From contig NZ_LR130817.1 of assembly GCF_900626145.1 (NCBI RefSeq), forward strand, positions 1 to 30,405: a stretch of DNA of 30,405 nt, read 5' to 3'. Source of the DNA: Intestinimonas timonensis. GTDB taxonomy: Bacteria; Bacillota; Clostridia; Oscillospirales; Oscillospiraceae. The position numbers and the translations under genes are program-made. Below the pieces are notes generated by a model that was given only the letters and a program-made list of their open reading frames with translations, did not search any database and had not been told where the DNA came from. Of this stretch, positions 1 through 6,551 are shown one piece after another. The number at the start of each line of letters is the position of its first letter. Positions within the stretch are counted from its first letter, which is position 1.

Positions 1-125
1 ACCGGCACGGGTCTGTGGGTGGATGCAAGCTGGCGTTCTCCCTGGCCACCAGTAAAATCTCCGGTATGTCCTACCGGCGGAAAACGAAGGAAGAGATCCC
101 CGAACAATTCCGGATCGGAGGTTGA
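1..125 (+). CDS. C-terminal end of an unidentified phage protein (partial)
   Basis: A reading frame with codon boundaries at positions 3, 6, 9 and so on is open from the window edge to a TGA at 123-125. The visible 40 or so residues include the stretch SLATSKISGMSYRRKTKEE and end EQFRIGG. The tail is rich in basic and polar residues, and I see no family motif. It ends two bases before the ATG of the next gene, and the ribosome binding site of that gene (GGAGG at 117-121) lies inside its last codons. This is the usual packing of a phage early operon and supports its being real. The function cannot be read from this fragment. Confidence 0.45.
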   Translation, partial: RHGSVGGCKLAFSLATSKISGMSYRRKTKEEIPEQFRIGG

Positions 126-127
126 CG

Positions 128-280
128 ATGGAGAAACGTAAAATACAGCTGCTGGAGGCGGAGTACCGCCGCCATCTGTCCCTGATGCGGGCAGACCCCG
201 ACCGGGAGAAGGAGCACCGGGAGGTTGCCGAGGCCATCCTCTGGGCCCTGGACAAGCTGAGGGAGGCGGAGGCCAAATGA
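128..280 (+). CDS. Small charged hypothetical phage protein (50 aa)
   Basis: A 50-residue protein beginning MEKRKIQLLEAEYRRH. It is rich in Arg, Glu and Lys and predicted to be almost entirely helical. It has an excellent GGAGG ribosome binding site six bases before the ATG, and its TGA overlaps the ATG of the next gene (ATGA at 277-280), which implies translational coupling. No domain is recognised. Short charged helical proteins of this kind are common in the early regions of Clostridia prophages and may bind nucleic acid or a host protein, but nothing here shows which. Confidence 0.6.
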   Translation: MEKRKIQLLEAEYRRHLSLMRADPDREKEHREVAEAILWALDKLREAEAK

Positions 281-519
281 ACGTACCCTACACCTGCGAG
301 ATCTGCGGAGCCCAATGCGTGGGCCATGTCAACTCCCGCTACTGCCCCGAGTGCCGGGGCGAGATCAAGAAGTCCACCCAGCGGGAGAGCAAGGCCAGGG
401 CCGCCCGGAAGCGCCGCAAAGATCCGCCCGATCAGAAGCTCACCCTGGGGCAGATCGCCGCCAGGGCCAGGAGCTTACATATGAGCTACGGCGAATTTGT
501 CGCCAAGTACGGAATTTAA
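277..519 (+). CDS. Small zinc-ribbon phage protein (80 aa)
   Basis: The N-terminus holds two CxxC knuckles (CEICG near residues 8-12 and CPEC near 23-26), which should bind one zinc ion. A very basic linker follows (about residues 32-50, rich in Lys and Arg), then a short helical tail with LTLGQIAARARS and MSYGEFVAKYGI. The tail resembles a minimal helix-turn-helix or a partner-binding segment. The arrangement suggests a small nucleic-acid-binding protein of the phage early region. It overlaps the upstream gene by ATGA and is followed 17 bp later by the DUF3102 gene. The zinc knuckles are seen directly; DNA binding is inference. Confidence 0.75.
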   Translation: MNVPYTCEICGAQCVGHVNSRYCPECRGEIKKSTQRESKARAARKRRKDPPDQKLTLGQIAARARSLHMSYGEFVAKYGI

Positions 520-536
520 CGGAGAGGAGCATTGTC

Positions 537-1664
537 ATGGGAAAGACCAATGACCGCTGTCCGCTCCAGGCCGAGTGCGAGCAGAAATGTGCCCACGTCG
601 GCCACGAGCTGGACTGCCCTTACTATGACGCCAACGCCCGGCCGGGCTATGAGATCGACGACCAGGAGGAGCGCCGACGGGCCAAGTGGAGGGAGGCAGA
701 GGAGGCGGAGTACGAGGCCAGGATGAGCCTGCCGGCCGAGCCAGCTGAGCGGACCATTGAAACGATCACGGAGGATATTCTGGACGCCCAGCGCCGGGGT
801 GGGGAGGCCATTCTCACCATTGGGCGATGCCTCATTGAGGCAAAGGAGATGCTCCCTCATGGGGAGTGGCTGCCCTGGTTGACCGAAAAAGTGTCTTACT
901 CGGACCGGACGGCCAGACGGTTCATGCAAATGTACCGGCAGCTTTCAAATCGGCCAGCGCTGGCCAATTTGGGAGCCTCCAAAGCCTTGGCGCTCTTGGC
1001 TTTGCCGGAAAAAGACAGGGAAGAGTTCCTATCCGAAAACAATGTGGTTGATATGACCACTCGTCAGCTGGAACAGGCCATCAAGGACCGGGATGAGGCC
1101 CGGAAGGCTGCCGAGGCAGCCAAGGCCGACGCCGCAGCAGCGGAAGCCGCCCGGGCGAAGATGGAGGCCGACATGAAGGTGGTCAACGCCACCCTGGAGT
1201 CGGCCCGGGAAGAGAAGGAGCGGGCCGATCAGGAGACCGCCCGCCTGGAGCGGGAGCTCACCGAGCTGAAGAATCGGCCGGTGGACGTGGCGGTGGAGAC
1301 GGTGGTTGACCAGGAGGCCATCACCCAGGCCAGGGCGGAGGCCGTGGCCGAGATGCAGGCCAAGCTGGACAAGGCCAAGGCGGCCAAAGCCAAGGCTGAG
1401 GAAAAGCGGAAGGAGGCCGAGGCCGCTCTGGAGCAGGCTCAGGTCCAACTGAAGGACGCCGAGCAGGCACGGAAAAACGCCGCGCTCTCCTCCGACGAGG
1501 ACATGGCCACCTTCAAGGTCCTCTTCCAGCAGTCCCAGGAGACGGCCAACAAAATGCGCGGCATCCTCCTCAAGCTGCGGAACCGCCCCGACCAGACTGC
1601 CGCACAGGGGGCGGAGAAGGCCATGAAAGCCCTGGCAGAGGCCATCGGGAGGTGTGTGGAATGA
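537..1664 (+). CDS. DUF3102 domain phage protein with coiled coil (375 aa)
   Basis: The start is the ATG at 537, which has GGAGAGGAG upstream; the frame is open further left but without a start signal. The first 30 residues carry a Cys/His cluster (C8, C14, C18, C27, with His between), probably a zinc site. Residues of about 70-200 match the DUF3102 family, with the typical GEAILTIGRCLIEAKEMLP, GEWLPWL and SDRTARRFMQMY segments. From about residue 205 to 340 the protein is a long Ala/Glu/Lys/Arg coiled coil. DUF3102 proteins are common in phages and conjugative elements of Firmicutes and look like ParB/KorB-type DNA-binding accessory proteins, but none has a firm function. It overlaps the next gene by ATGA. 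Confidence 0.88.
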   Translation: MGKTNDRCPLQAECEQKCAHVGHELDCPYYDANARPGYEIDDQEERRRAKWREAEEAEYEARMSLPAEPAERTIETITEDILDAQRRGGEAILTIGRCLIEAKEMLPHGEWLPWLTEKVSYSDRTARRFMQMYRQLSNRPALANLGASKALALLALPEKDREEFLSENNVVDMTTRQLEQAIKDRDEARKAAEAAKADAAAAEAARAKMEADMKVVNATLESAREEKERADQETARLERELTELKNRPVDVAVETVVDQEAITQARAEAVAEMQAKLDKAKAAKAKAEEKRKEAEAALEQAQVQLKDAEQARKNAALSSDEDMATFKVLFQQSQETANKMRGILLKLRNRPDQTAAQGAEKAMKALAEAIGRCVE

Positions 1665-2011
1665 CCACTTGGTACGAGCAGGCGGAGAAACGCCTGAAGG
1701 ATGAGTATGACAAGGTCAAGGGTCAGAAGGAGGGCGCCATGAAGTCCGCCGTCCGGGACGCCCTCCTGGAGTTCTGCCAGCAAAACGAGGAGTTCGCCCA
1801 GGCTGTGGCCCAGGGAGGTTCCTTCCCGGACTGCATGGCCGCCGTGGCCAAGGGGGTGGGCAGCTCCCTCTCCGATCTGGAGGCCTACCGCCGGGCGGCG
1901 TCCTTCTATTTCGACGGGGCCAGGGTCAACTTCACCATGAGCGTCCAGCTGGAGCCGGCGGCGGAGCCGCAGCAGACCGGCATCCTGTTGGACCTCTCGG
2001 ATTTCTTCTGA
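1661..2011 (+). CDS. PcfK-like protein, AcrIIA9-family candidate (116 aa)
   Basis: The start is the ATG at 1661, inside the ATGA overlap with the DUF3102 gene; an upstream GTG at 1652 is in frame but less likely. The protein has an acidic/basic helical N-terminus, then the core segments FCQQNEEFAQAVAQGGSF and SDLEAYRRAASFYF, and ends with GILLDLSDFF. This is the pattern of the PcfK family, which is found next to PcfJ on the conjugative plasmid pCF10 and in many Firmicutes prophages. The Cas9 inhibitor AcrIIA9 belongs to this family, so an anti-CRISPR role is possible but not shown. The PcfJ-like gene follows 13 bp downstream, reproducing the pcfK-pcfJ pairing. Family membership is by recall of motifs. 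Confidence 0.8.
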   Translation: MTTWYEQAEKRLKDEYDKVKGQKEGAMKSAVRDALLEFCQQNEEFAQAVAQGGSFPDCMAAVAKGVGSSLSDLEAYRRAASFYFDGARVNFTMSVQLEPAAEPQQTGILLDLSDFF

Positions 2012-2024
2012 GGGGGCGGGTAGG

Positions 2025-3761
2025 GTGAAGTACACGGAGCGGGAGCGGGAACTCCTGAACAGCTGGCCCACCGTCACCGAGGAGGACCTGGTGCGGATGA
2101 ACGACCTGTTCCCACACTACCTGTTCTTCCGAAAAGAGGTGGACCTGATGGGTCTGGGCGGTGTGAGGCTATACACCTCCTGCTGCGGCCACAAGGAGTA
2201 CCGCCCCTGTCTGACCCGGATGGAGACGGAGGGGCACCGGGAACTGTTGGACCGTCTCAGGCACAGGGAGTCGTGGACCTGCCCATGGTGCGGGCGCAGC
2301 GTGACGGTGATCGACCTGGCCAAGGCGAAAAAACGGACGTCTCTGCGCCAGGTGGAATTAACGGTGCTCCTCCACGCAAGGGGAGACGCCCTCTACGCCG
2401 ACGCCCTGGCGCTGAGGAAGGATTATTCCAGCGAGGAGGGGCTCACCGCCCGGCCCACTGCCTGGTGCTCCAGCGGCTACCGCTTTGCCAGGGGAGAGGT
2501 GATGCAGGCCGACTACCAGGCCACCTATCGGGAGCATGAGCCGGTCATCACTTACGAGCGGGACAAGCTGGGCCGCCGGAAGCTGGTGAGCGAGCCCTTC
2601 AAGGACGGCCCCATCTACTGGTACCACTACGAGCCCTATTCCATCCTCAACCGGGAGGAGCTGGATGGGCAGCCCTTCTTCCGATACTGCGGCTTCTTCG
2701 ACCACTGGCAGTACCGCCCCGGCGGGGCCAGAGGGTATGCCGCCTACTTCGACGACTTCATCTCCTACCTGACCGCCTACGCCATTTACCCCAGACAGGT
2801 GGAGATGCTGGTGAAGTCCGGACCCTGGGAGCCACTGAGCGATCTCATTTACAGCAGAAAGAAGAACGCGGCAGCCATGTGCTGGGAGGAGACCGACCCC
2901 AGAAAGGCCTTCGGGCTGAACAAACGGGAGTTGAGCTGGTTTTTGGGCGTGCAGCCGCCCCTGGAGGTGCTGGCCATCCGGAACTATGTGTTGAAGCACT
3001 GGGGAGAGCGCTGGGACCTGCCTTTCTGCATGGACTTCCGGAACCTTTGGGGCTGCCAGGTAAACGCCATGGAGGTGCTGAGGTTTCTGAAAAAGCACCA
3101 CTTGACACCTGGGCGTTTCCTGCGGTACCTGGACCGGATCTCCGAGCGAACCGATGACCGCTACGCCACCCTCTTTGAGCTCTACCGGGATTATTGGGAG
3201 GCGGCATATGCGCTGGGGAGATGTATGGAGCACAGCAAGGTGCTGTGGCCGGAGGATCTCCCCGCCGCCCATGACTCCGCTACCGAGGAGTTGGCTGACA
3301 AGCAGGCTCGGGAGGAGAAAAAGCGGCGGGCGGCATCGCTGAAGGAGCGGCGGCTCAAGTATGAGTTTGAGCTGGACGGGCTGAAGATCGTGTTCCCGGC
3401 CACGAGCCTGGCCATCCGGCGGGAAGGCAAGGCTCTGTGCCACTGTGTGGGCGGTTACGCCGAACGGCACATGAACGGTGTGACCACCATCCTGTTCCTC
3501 CGCCGGACCAATGCCCCGGCTACCCCGTACATCACCCTGGAGATGGACGGGAATCAGCTGCGGCAGATCCACGGATATGACAACGAGCGGAGCGCCTGCC
3601 CGGAGAACCCGGGGCGGGTCAGTCCCAGAATCATTCACAAGGATTTTTTGGACACTTGGCTGCGGTGGCTCCGGGACGGCAGCAAGCGCAACAAGGACGG
3701 CACTCCGAAGGTGCCACGCCGGAAAGCGGCGGGCAAAGAAGCCCAGGCCAGGACGGCGTGA
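2025..3761 (+). CDS. PcfJ-like protein (578 aa)
   Basis: It starts at the GTG at 2025; the upstream purine-rich stretch is only a weak ribosome binding site, so translation may be coupled to the PcfK-like gene. The N-terminal third has a Cys pair (SCCGHKEYRPC, residues about 47-57) and a CPWCG knuckle near residue 86, together a likely zinc ribbon. The middle is unassigned. The last 150 residues are the PcfJ domain, with FPATSLAIRREGKALCHCVG, ITLEMDGNQLRQIHG and a basic tail. PcfJ is named from the pCF10 conjugation region; its biochemical role is unknown, though it occurs in many prophages and integrative elements. A 13-bp perfect hairpin follows the stop codon. Not truncated. Confidence 0.87.
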   Translation: MKYTERERELLNSWPTVTEEDLVRMNDLFPHYLFFRKEVDLMGLGGVRLYTSCCGHKEYRPCLTRMETEGHRELLDRLRHRESWTCPWCGRSVTVIDLAKAKKRTSLRQVELTVLLHARGDALYADALALRKDYSSEEGLTARPTAWCSSGYRFARGEVMQADYQATYREHEPVITYERDKLGRRKLVSEPFKDGPIYWYHYEPYSILNREELDGQPFFRYCGFFDHWQYRPGGARGYAAYFDDFISYLTAYAIYPRQVEMLVKSGPWEPLSDLIYSRKKNAAAMCWEETDPRKAFGLNKRELSWFLGVQPPLEVLAIRNYVLKHWGERWDLPFCMDFRNLWGCQVNAMEVLRFLKKHHLTPGRFLRYLDRISERTDDRYATLFELYRDYWEAAYALGRCMEHSKVLWPEDLPAAHDSATEELADKQAREEKKRRAASLKERRLKYEFELDGLKIVFPATSLAIRREGKALCHCVGGYAERHMNGVTTILFLRRTNAPATPYITLEMDGNQLRQIHGYDNERSACPENPGRVSPRIIHKDFLDTWLRWLRDGSKRNKDGTPKVPRRKAAGKEAQARTA

Positions 3762-3773
3762 GAGAAAAGGGAC

Positions 3774-3804
3774 GGAGCCGGCGTCCTATATGGACGCCGG
3801 CTCC
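3774..3804. terminator. Hairpin between convergent genes
   Basis: A perfect 13-bp stem (GGAGCCGGCGTCC at 3774-3786 with its complement at 3792-3804) and a 5-base loop lie between the PcfJ-like gene (+) and the DUF2442 gene (-). On the minus strand the stem is followed by CCCTTTTCTC, so it fits best as the terminator of the DUF4160/DUF2442 operon. On the plus strand there is no T run, so it may only slow the phage transcript. Confidence 0.75.
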
Positions 3805-3818
3805 GGAGAGGGGGGACG

Positions 3819-4253
3819 CTATTTGGGCTGTGGGCCGTACTCCCGTTCCATGGCGGCGCGGGTGATGAGCCACTGCTTGCCGAACTTCTGGACGTCCAGC
3901 CCGTCGGTGAGGCGGCGGTAGGCCACGGCCTTGCGCAGGGTGCTCTCGCTGAGCCCCCAAAGGTCGGTGGCTTCCCCAAAGGAGAGCAGGCCGTCAAAGG
4001 GAGAGGCGGCGGGCATGCCGTTGGCCCAGAGCTCCGCCCCGTCCAGATCAAGGTCGTCGTTCCAGGATACCCCGTACCCGCCCGGGTCCACGGAGACCTG
4101 CTCAAAGAGGCCGGGCGCGTCCCGCAGGGCCGACAGAGCCGGCGCGCGGGAGAGGGCAGCGGACACGTCGTAGATCTTCGTACAGCCGTCCGCGAAGTGG
4201 ACCAGCAGGCGCAGCCCCGGCAGAGGGGCGGCGGACTTGATCTTGTGAAACAT
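3819..4253 (-). CDS. DUF2442 domain protein with C-terminal helix-turn-helix, antitoxin-like (144 aa)
   Basis: The start is the ATG at 4253-4251, preceded by AAAGGAG; the longer frame upstream overlaps the neighbour and has no start signal. Residues 1-80 are a DUF2442 domain (LRLLVHFADGCTKIYDV, then LFEQVSVDPGGYGVSWND and LDLDGAELWANG). Residues of about 92-140 form an excisionase/MerR-like helix-turn-helix (SFGEATDLWGLSESTLRKAV, then GKQWLITRAAMEREYG). DUF2442 next to DUF4160 is a recurrent two-gene pair thought to be toxin-antitoxin-like; the DNA-binding half here makes this protein the likely antitoxin and autorepressor. It lies 35 bp downstream of the DUF4160 gene on the same transcript and opposes the phage genes around it. 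The toxin-antitoxin role is inference. Confidence 0.85.
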   Translation of the reverse strand: MFHKIKSAAPLPGLRLLVHFADGCTKIYDVSAALSRAPALSALRDAPGLFEQVSVDPGGYGVSWNDDLDLDGAELWANGMPAASPFDGLLSFGEATDLWGLSESTLRKAVAYRRLTDGLDVQKFGKQWLITRAAMEREYGPQPK

Positions 4254-4288
4254 GGAGCGCCTCCTTTCGGCGGGGAAACCGCCCCCGC

Positions 4289-4543
4289 TCATTGTAGCGG
4301 GGGCAGCTTCCGGAAGTTTTGGGTGTTCCAGATGTCCAGCAGGTCGGCCTGGTAGAGCCTGGCCCACTCCAGTGCCATGGCCAGCCCCTTGGCCGGAAGG
4401 TCGCCCTCCAGGAGCCGGAGATCCGTGATGTCGATCACGGCGTTGTATTCGCCGTAAATCACATGGATATGAGGCGGATTGTGCTCGCTGCCCAGCAGAT
4501 ACATCTTGATGGTCAGGCCATAAAATCTGGATATGACCGGCAT
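4289..4543 (-). CDS. DUF4160 domain protein, putative toxin partner (84 aa)
   Basis: The start chosen is the ATG at 4543-4541, which has AAAGGGG about eight bases upstream; an ATG six codons earlier has no ribosome binding site. The sequence has the DUF4160 hallmarks: MPVISRFYGLTIKMYL at the N-terminus, then EHNPPHIHVIYGEYNAVIDI with its conserved PPHIHV core, and the helix LAMALEWARLYQADLLDIWN. Family members are compact proteins of about 80-90 residues that nearly always sit beside a DUF2442 gene, as here. The pair has its own promoter and operator-like repeat just upstream and is oriented against the phage operon, as expected for a moron or addiction cassette. Biochemical activity is unknown. 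Confidence 0.85.
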   Translation of the reverse strand: MPVISRFYGLTIKMYLLGSEHNPPHIHVIYGEYNAVIDITDLRLLEGDLPAKGLAMALEWARLYQADLLDIWNTQNFRKLPPLQ

Positions 4544-4567
4544 GGTATGCACCCCTTTCATGATGCT

Positions 4568-4596
4568 ATTGTATCACGGTATCGTGAAAATGTCAA
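4568..4596 (-). promoter_or_regulatory. Promoter of the DUF4160/DUF2442 pair with internal operator
   Basis: On the minus strand there is TTGACA (4596-4591), a 17-base spacer and TACAAT (4573-4568), close to the sigma-A consensus. The spacer holds the inverted repeat TCACG-4-CGTGA (4574-4587), placed so that a bound protein would block RNA polymerase. The HTH-bearing DUF2442 protein encoded by the same operon is the natural candidate ligand, which would make the operon autoregulated. The promoter and repeat are seen directly; the regulator is inferred. Confidence 0.8.
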
Positions 4597-4628
4597 GCAG
4601 AAAGATAGGAATGAGGAGACTAACGACG

Positions 4629-4808
4629 ATGGGTGAGCTGATCGTACTGGACGCCTACCGGCGGACCTGCCACAACTGCCTGTGGCATGACGATGCCCAC
4701 GGAGCGTGCAAGCGCCCTGGCGGCTGGGAGTGGGACAAGAACTATACCCGTTGCGTCACATTCGCCTGGCGGTACGGCTGGCCCGGCGTACGAAAAGGGG
4801 CTGACTGA
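4629..4808 (+). CDS. Small Cys-rich phage protein (59 aa)
   Basis: The start is the ATG at 4629, which has GAGGAG about ten bases upstream; the frame is open further left, but those codons overlap the promoter of the opposite-strand operon. The protein has four Cys (C15, C18, C28, C42) in CHNCLWHDDAHGACKRPGG and NYTRCVTF, which suggests a small zinc- or disulfide-stabilised fold. Many Clostridia prophages carry short proteins with this CxxC-HGxCxRP pattern in the early region, without known function. It abuts the next gene directly (TGA then ATG). Confidence 0.7.
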   Translation: MGELIVLDAYRRTCHNCLWHDDAHGACKRPGGWEWDKNYTRCVTFAWRYGWPGVRKGAD

Positions 4809-5141
4809 ATGAAGCTGGAGGAAGCAACCAAGGAAGAGTTGATTTGGTGGATACAGCAACATGCCTTTGACCTCTCTTATTCGTTGAAACGGTTTGAAGC
4901 GGATATAATGCTCCACCGGTATGATGAGTACAATCGCAAAGCCAAGCTGGCCGGGGAGCGTTTTTCCTCGGCGCTGTCTGAATATAACTCTTTGCTCGCA
5001 CCGTATCACGGGAAGCGAATATCTGCCATCCCAGAACATGTTATCAAACGGGCAGCGACTCTCGAAAAAGCCATGGACAGTGCCAGTAAAGAGCAGCGGC
5101 GTTGGTGGAAAGCTGCGGATAAGTGTATGGAGAAAGTTTAG
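4809..5141 (+). CDS. Hypothetical helical phage protein (110 aa)
   Basis: The ATG at 4809 follows the previous stop directly, so translation is probably coupled. The sequence is wholly helical and charged, with aromatic pairs near each end (LIWWIQQHAFDLSYSLKRFE and EQRRWWKAADKCMEKV). No family is recognised. The gene is visibly richer in A and T than its neighbours and uses codons that are rare elsewhere in the prophage (TTT, TAT, ATA), which points to a recent arrival from another phage or host. It is followed by a small gene after 13 bp. Confidence 0.6.
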   Translation: MKLEEATKEELIWWIQQHAFDLSYSLKRFEADIMLHRYDEYNRKAKLAGERFSSALSEYNSLLAPYHGKRISAIPEHVIKRAATLEKAMDSASKEQRRWWKAADKCMEKV

Positions 5142-5154
5142 GGGAGGTTTCGGT

Positions 5155-5307
5155 ATGCTGATCGTCACCATCCAGGTCAACGCGCCGCCGGGGGCGGCGG
5201 AGTGCGTGAAGGAGGTTTTGGGCATGGCACTGGAGCAGTTGGGTGACGCCCGGGTGGTCTCCATCAAAGAGAAGCTGCCCGAGCAGTTGAAGTTGGACGT
5301 GGGATAG
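5155..5307 (+). CDS. Small hypothetical phage protein (50 aa)
   Basis: Start at the ATG at 5155 with GGGGAGG upstream. The protein begins MLIVTIQVNAPPGAAECVKE and ends EQLKLDVG: a beta strand, a helix and a second strand, like a minimal ferredoxin-like half-fold. No family is recognised. It is the last plus-strand gene before a 12-bp hairpin. Its opening (MLIVTIQVNAP) loosely resembles that of the 6101-6550 protein (MSSVLVVTVPSELDG); both may be related small beta-alpha-beta proteins, but the likeness is slight. Confidence 0.6.
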   Translation: MLIVTIQVNAPPGAAECVKEVLGMALEQLGDARVVSIKEKLPEQLKLDVG

Positions 5308-5311
5308 CGGA

Positions 5312-5339
5312 AAGCGCCGCCCACGACTGGGCGGCGCTT
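5312..5339. terminator. Bidirectional hairpin terminator
   Basis: AAGCGCCGCCCA (5312-5323), loop CGAC, and the exact complement (5328-5339) form a 12-bp GC-rich stem. It lies between the stop of the plus-strand gene at 5307 and the stop of the minus-strand gene at 5351, as expected for convergent transcription units. T tracts are short on both sides. Confidence 0.7.
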
Positions 5340-5350
5340 CCTGCGGGGCC

Positions 5351-5512
5351 TTAAAACAGCCGCTTGACCTCCTCGGCCATGCGCTGGAGCTCCTCCAGCG
5401 TGGCCGGCTGGGGCTTGCGGGCGCGGATCTGCTCCCGGATGGGGGTGGGGAGCTGGGAGAAATAGGCCTGCATGACCGGGTCCTCTGCAAAGTTGGCATA
5501 CCGATCGTCCAT
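5351..5512 (-). CDS. Small hypothetical protein (53 aa), opposite strand
   Basis: The start is the ATG at 5512-5510, preceded by a near-perfect GGAGGTGAT; longer frames upstream have no such signal. The protein begins MDDRYANFAEDPVMQAYFSQ, has a central PTPIREQIRARKPQP and ends with the helix LEELQRMAEEVKRLF. No family is recognised. An upstream terminator (5546-5582) separates it from the membrane-protein gene on the same strand, and I see no clear promoter of its own in the gap. It may be expressed by read-through. Start and reading frame are well supported; function is unknown. Confidence 0.65.
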   Translation of the reverse strand: MDDRYANFAEDPVMQAYFSQLPTPIREQIRARKPQPATLEELQRMAEEVKRLF

Positions 5513-5545
5513 ACGATCACCTCCGGCGGTAGCTTGCCCACGGGC

Positions 5546-5582
5546 GCAAAAAACAAACCGCCGCCCTTTGCAGAGCGGCGGT
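5546..5582 (-). terminator. Intrinsic terminator of the 5605-5976 gene
   Basis: On the minus strand, ACCGCCGC and its complement form an 8-bp stem (5582-5575 with 5564-5557) around a 10-base loop, followed by TTTGTTTTTT (5556-5547). It is a classical intrinsic terminator just after the membrane-protein gene. Confidence 0.82.
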
Positions 5583-5604
5583 CGGAAAGCGGAAAGGTGT
5601 ATGC

Positions 5605-5976
5605 TCAGCACTTGGGAAGGGTACTTCCCCAGGCGGCCAGGCTCAGGCTGAGCACAGCGGCCAGGCCGGTCAGAGCGCAAAGGCCGGAGCTGTCAAAGGG
5701 GAGAAGCAGAGGGGTGCTCAGGAGGGTCATGCCGCCTATGAGCCAGAAAAGCCAGCGGAAGGAGTGGATCTCCCGCCGGAATTGATAACCAGGGGCGGAG
5801 AGCTTGGCGTTGATGGTCTCCAGTTCGGAGGTTTTCTCCGCCATCTGTCGCTCTATCTCGGCCAGGAACGGGTTTTGATCGGCGTTGGCCGGATCGGACA
5901 GATGCAGCTTTATCACGATGCAGACCAGATCCATCAGTTCCACCCGGAGCTGCGACCGGCGCTGTTCCAAAGTCAT
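5605..5976 (-). CDS. Small two-helix membrane protein, possible lysogenic-conversion gene (123 aa)
   Basis: The start is the ATG at 5976-5974, with GAAGGAGGG upstream. Residues 1-75 are soluble and helical (MTLEQRRSQLRVELMDLVCI, then an acidic coiled region around EIERQMAEKTSELETINAKL). Residues of about 85-120 hold two hydrophobic segments (WLFWLIGGMTLLSTPLLLP and LTGLAAVLSLSLAAWG). The gene is a stand-alone unit with a consensus promoter and an intrinsic terminator, running against the phage operon, so it could be expressed in the lysogen while the lytic genes are off. Such placement fits a moron, for example a superinfection-exclusion membrane protein, but no homologous family is recognised. 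Confidence 0.75.
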   Translation of the reverse strand: MTLEQRRSQLRVELMDLVCIVIKLHLSDPANADQNPFLAEIERQMAEKTSELETINAKLSAPGYQFRREIHSFRWLFWLIGGMTLLSTPLLLPFDSSGLCALTGLAAVLSLSLAAWGSTLPKC

Positions 5977-5997
5977 GTCGATCCCTCCTTCAACCCT

Positions 5998-6038
5998 AGC
6001 ATATCGGCCCATGCGCGGATTGTCAATCGATTGGACAC
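5998..6038 (-). promoter_or_regulatory. Promoter for the membrane-protein gene with operator half-site
   Basis: On the minus strand, TTGACA (6026-6021), a 17-base spacer and TATGCT (6003-5998) make a strong promoter about 22 bp before the 5976 start codon. Overlapping the -35 box is CAATCGATTG (6024-6033), followed by TTGGACAC (6031-6038). That octamer is one arm of the 17-bp palindrome found four more times in the prophage, so this promoter may be controlled by the same DNA-binding protein. Confidence 0.75.
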
Positions 6039-6100
6039 AAAAAAGAACAGGGACGGCGGGGCGGCGGCCCCGCCTGTTCCCGTTTCGGAAAGGAGTACAT

Positions 6101-6550
6101 ATGAGCAGCGTATTGGTGGTGACGGTGCCCTCGGAACTGGACGGAGATCTCTACCAGATGCGGAATTATGTCAAAGAAAGCCTGGAACTGGGCGTCCTCA
6201 TCGTGGGCAAGGGGGTCCAGTGGGAGCTGCTGGAGCTCCCGGAGCTGGGGGGCGTCCGGGTGCAGGACCCCGGAGGGACGGGACCGGACGGTCCTCCGGA
6301 AGCACCCGATGAGCCGGAGGGAGAGGTGGCCTTCACCGGCTGCGGGGCGAAGGAAAAACGGCGGATCTACGAGGCCCTTCGCCGGTACCGGGACCGCCAC
6401 GGCCTGGGCTCCCTGGAGCCGCTGGCCGAGGCGGCTGGCCAGGGTCTGACGGCGACGGTGCTCCGGGAGGCGCTGCTGGGGGGCAAGCTGCCCATGGAGA
6501 CCTGGCGGGCCATTGGCTCCGCTTTAGACCGGCTGGACCCGGAGGGCTGA
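6101..6550 (+). CDS. Phage protein with C-terminal HTH-like helices (149 aa)
   Basis: The start is the ATG at 6101 with AAAGGAG eight bases upstream. Residues 1-55 form a beta-alpha-beta start (MSSVLVVTVPSELDG, then YQMRNYVKESLELGVLIVGK). Residues of about 56-80 are a Pro/Gly/Asp-rich linker. The last 60 residues (YEALRRYRDRHGLGSLEPLA, GLTATVLREALLGGKLP, WRAIGSALDRL) resemble an XRE/Cro-type five-helix domain, although not strongly. The gene lies directly before the Rep gene (1 bp gap) and starts about 60 bp from the operator half-site at 6031, so it could be a small regulator of that site or a Rep accessory protein. Both roles are inference. Confidence 0.7.
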   Translation: MSSVLVVTVPSELDGDLYQMRNYVKESLELGVLIVGKGVQWELLELPELGGVRVQDPGGTGPDGPPEAPDEPEGEVAFTGCGAKEKRRIYEALRRYRDRHGLGSLEPLAEAAGQGLTATVLREALLGGKLPMETWRAIGSALDRLDPEG

Positions 6551-6551
6551 G

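Noticed and set aside
3649..3658. TTGGACAC in the PcfJ-like gene as another operator site
   Set aside because: No matching left arm is present; the codons fit the protein sequence FLDTW.
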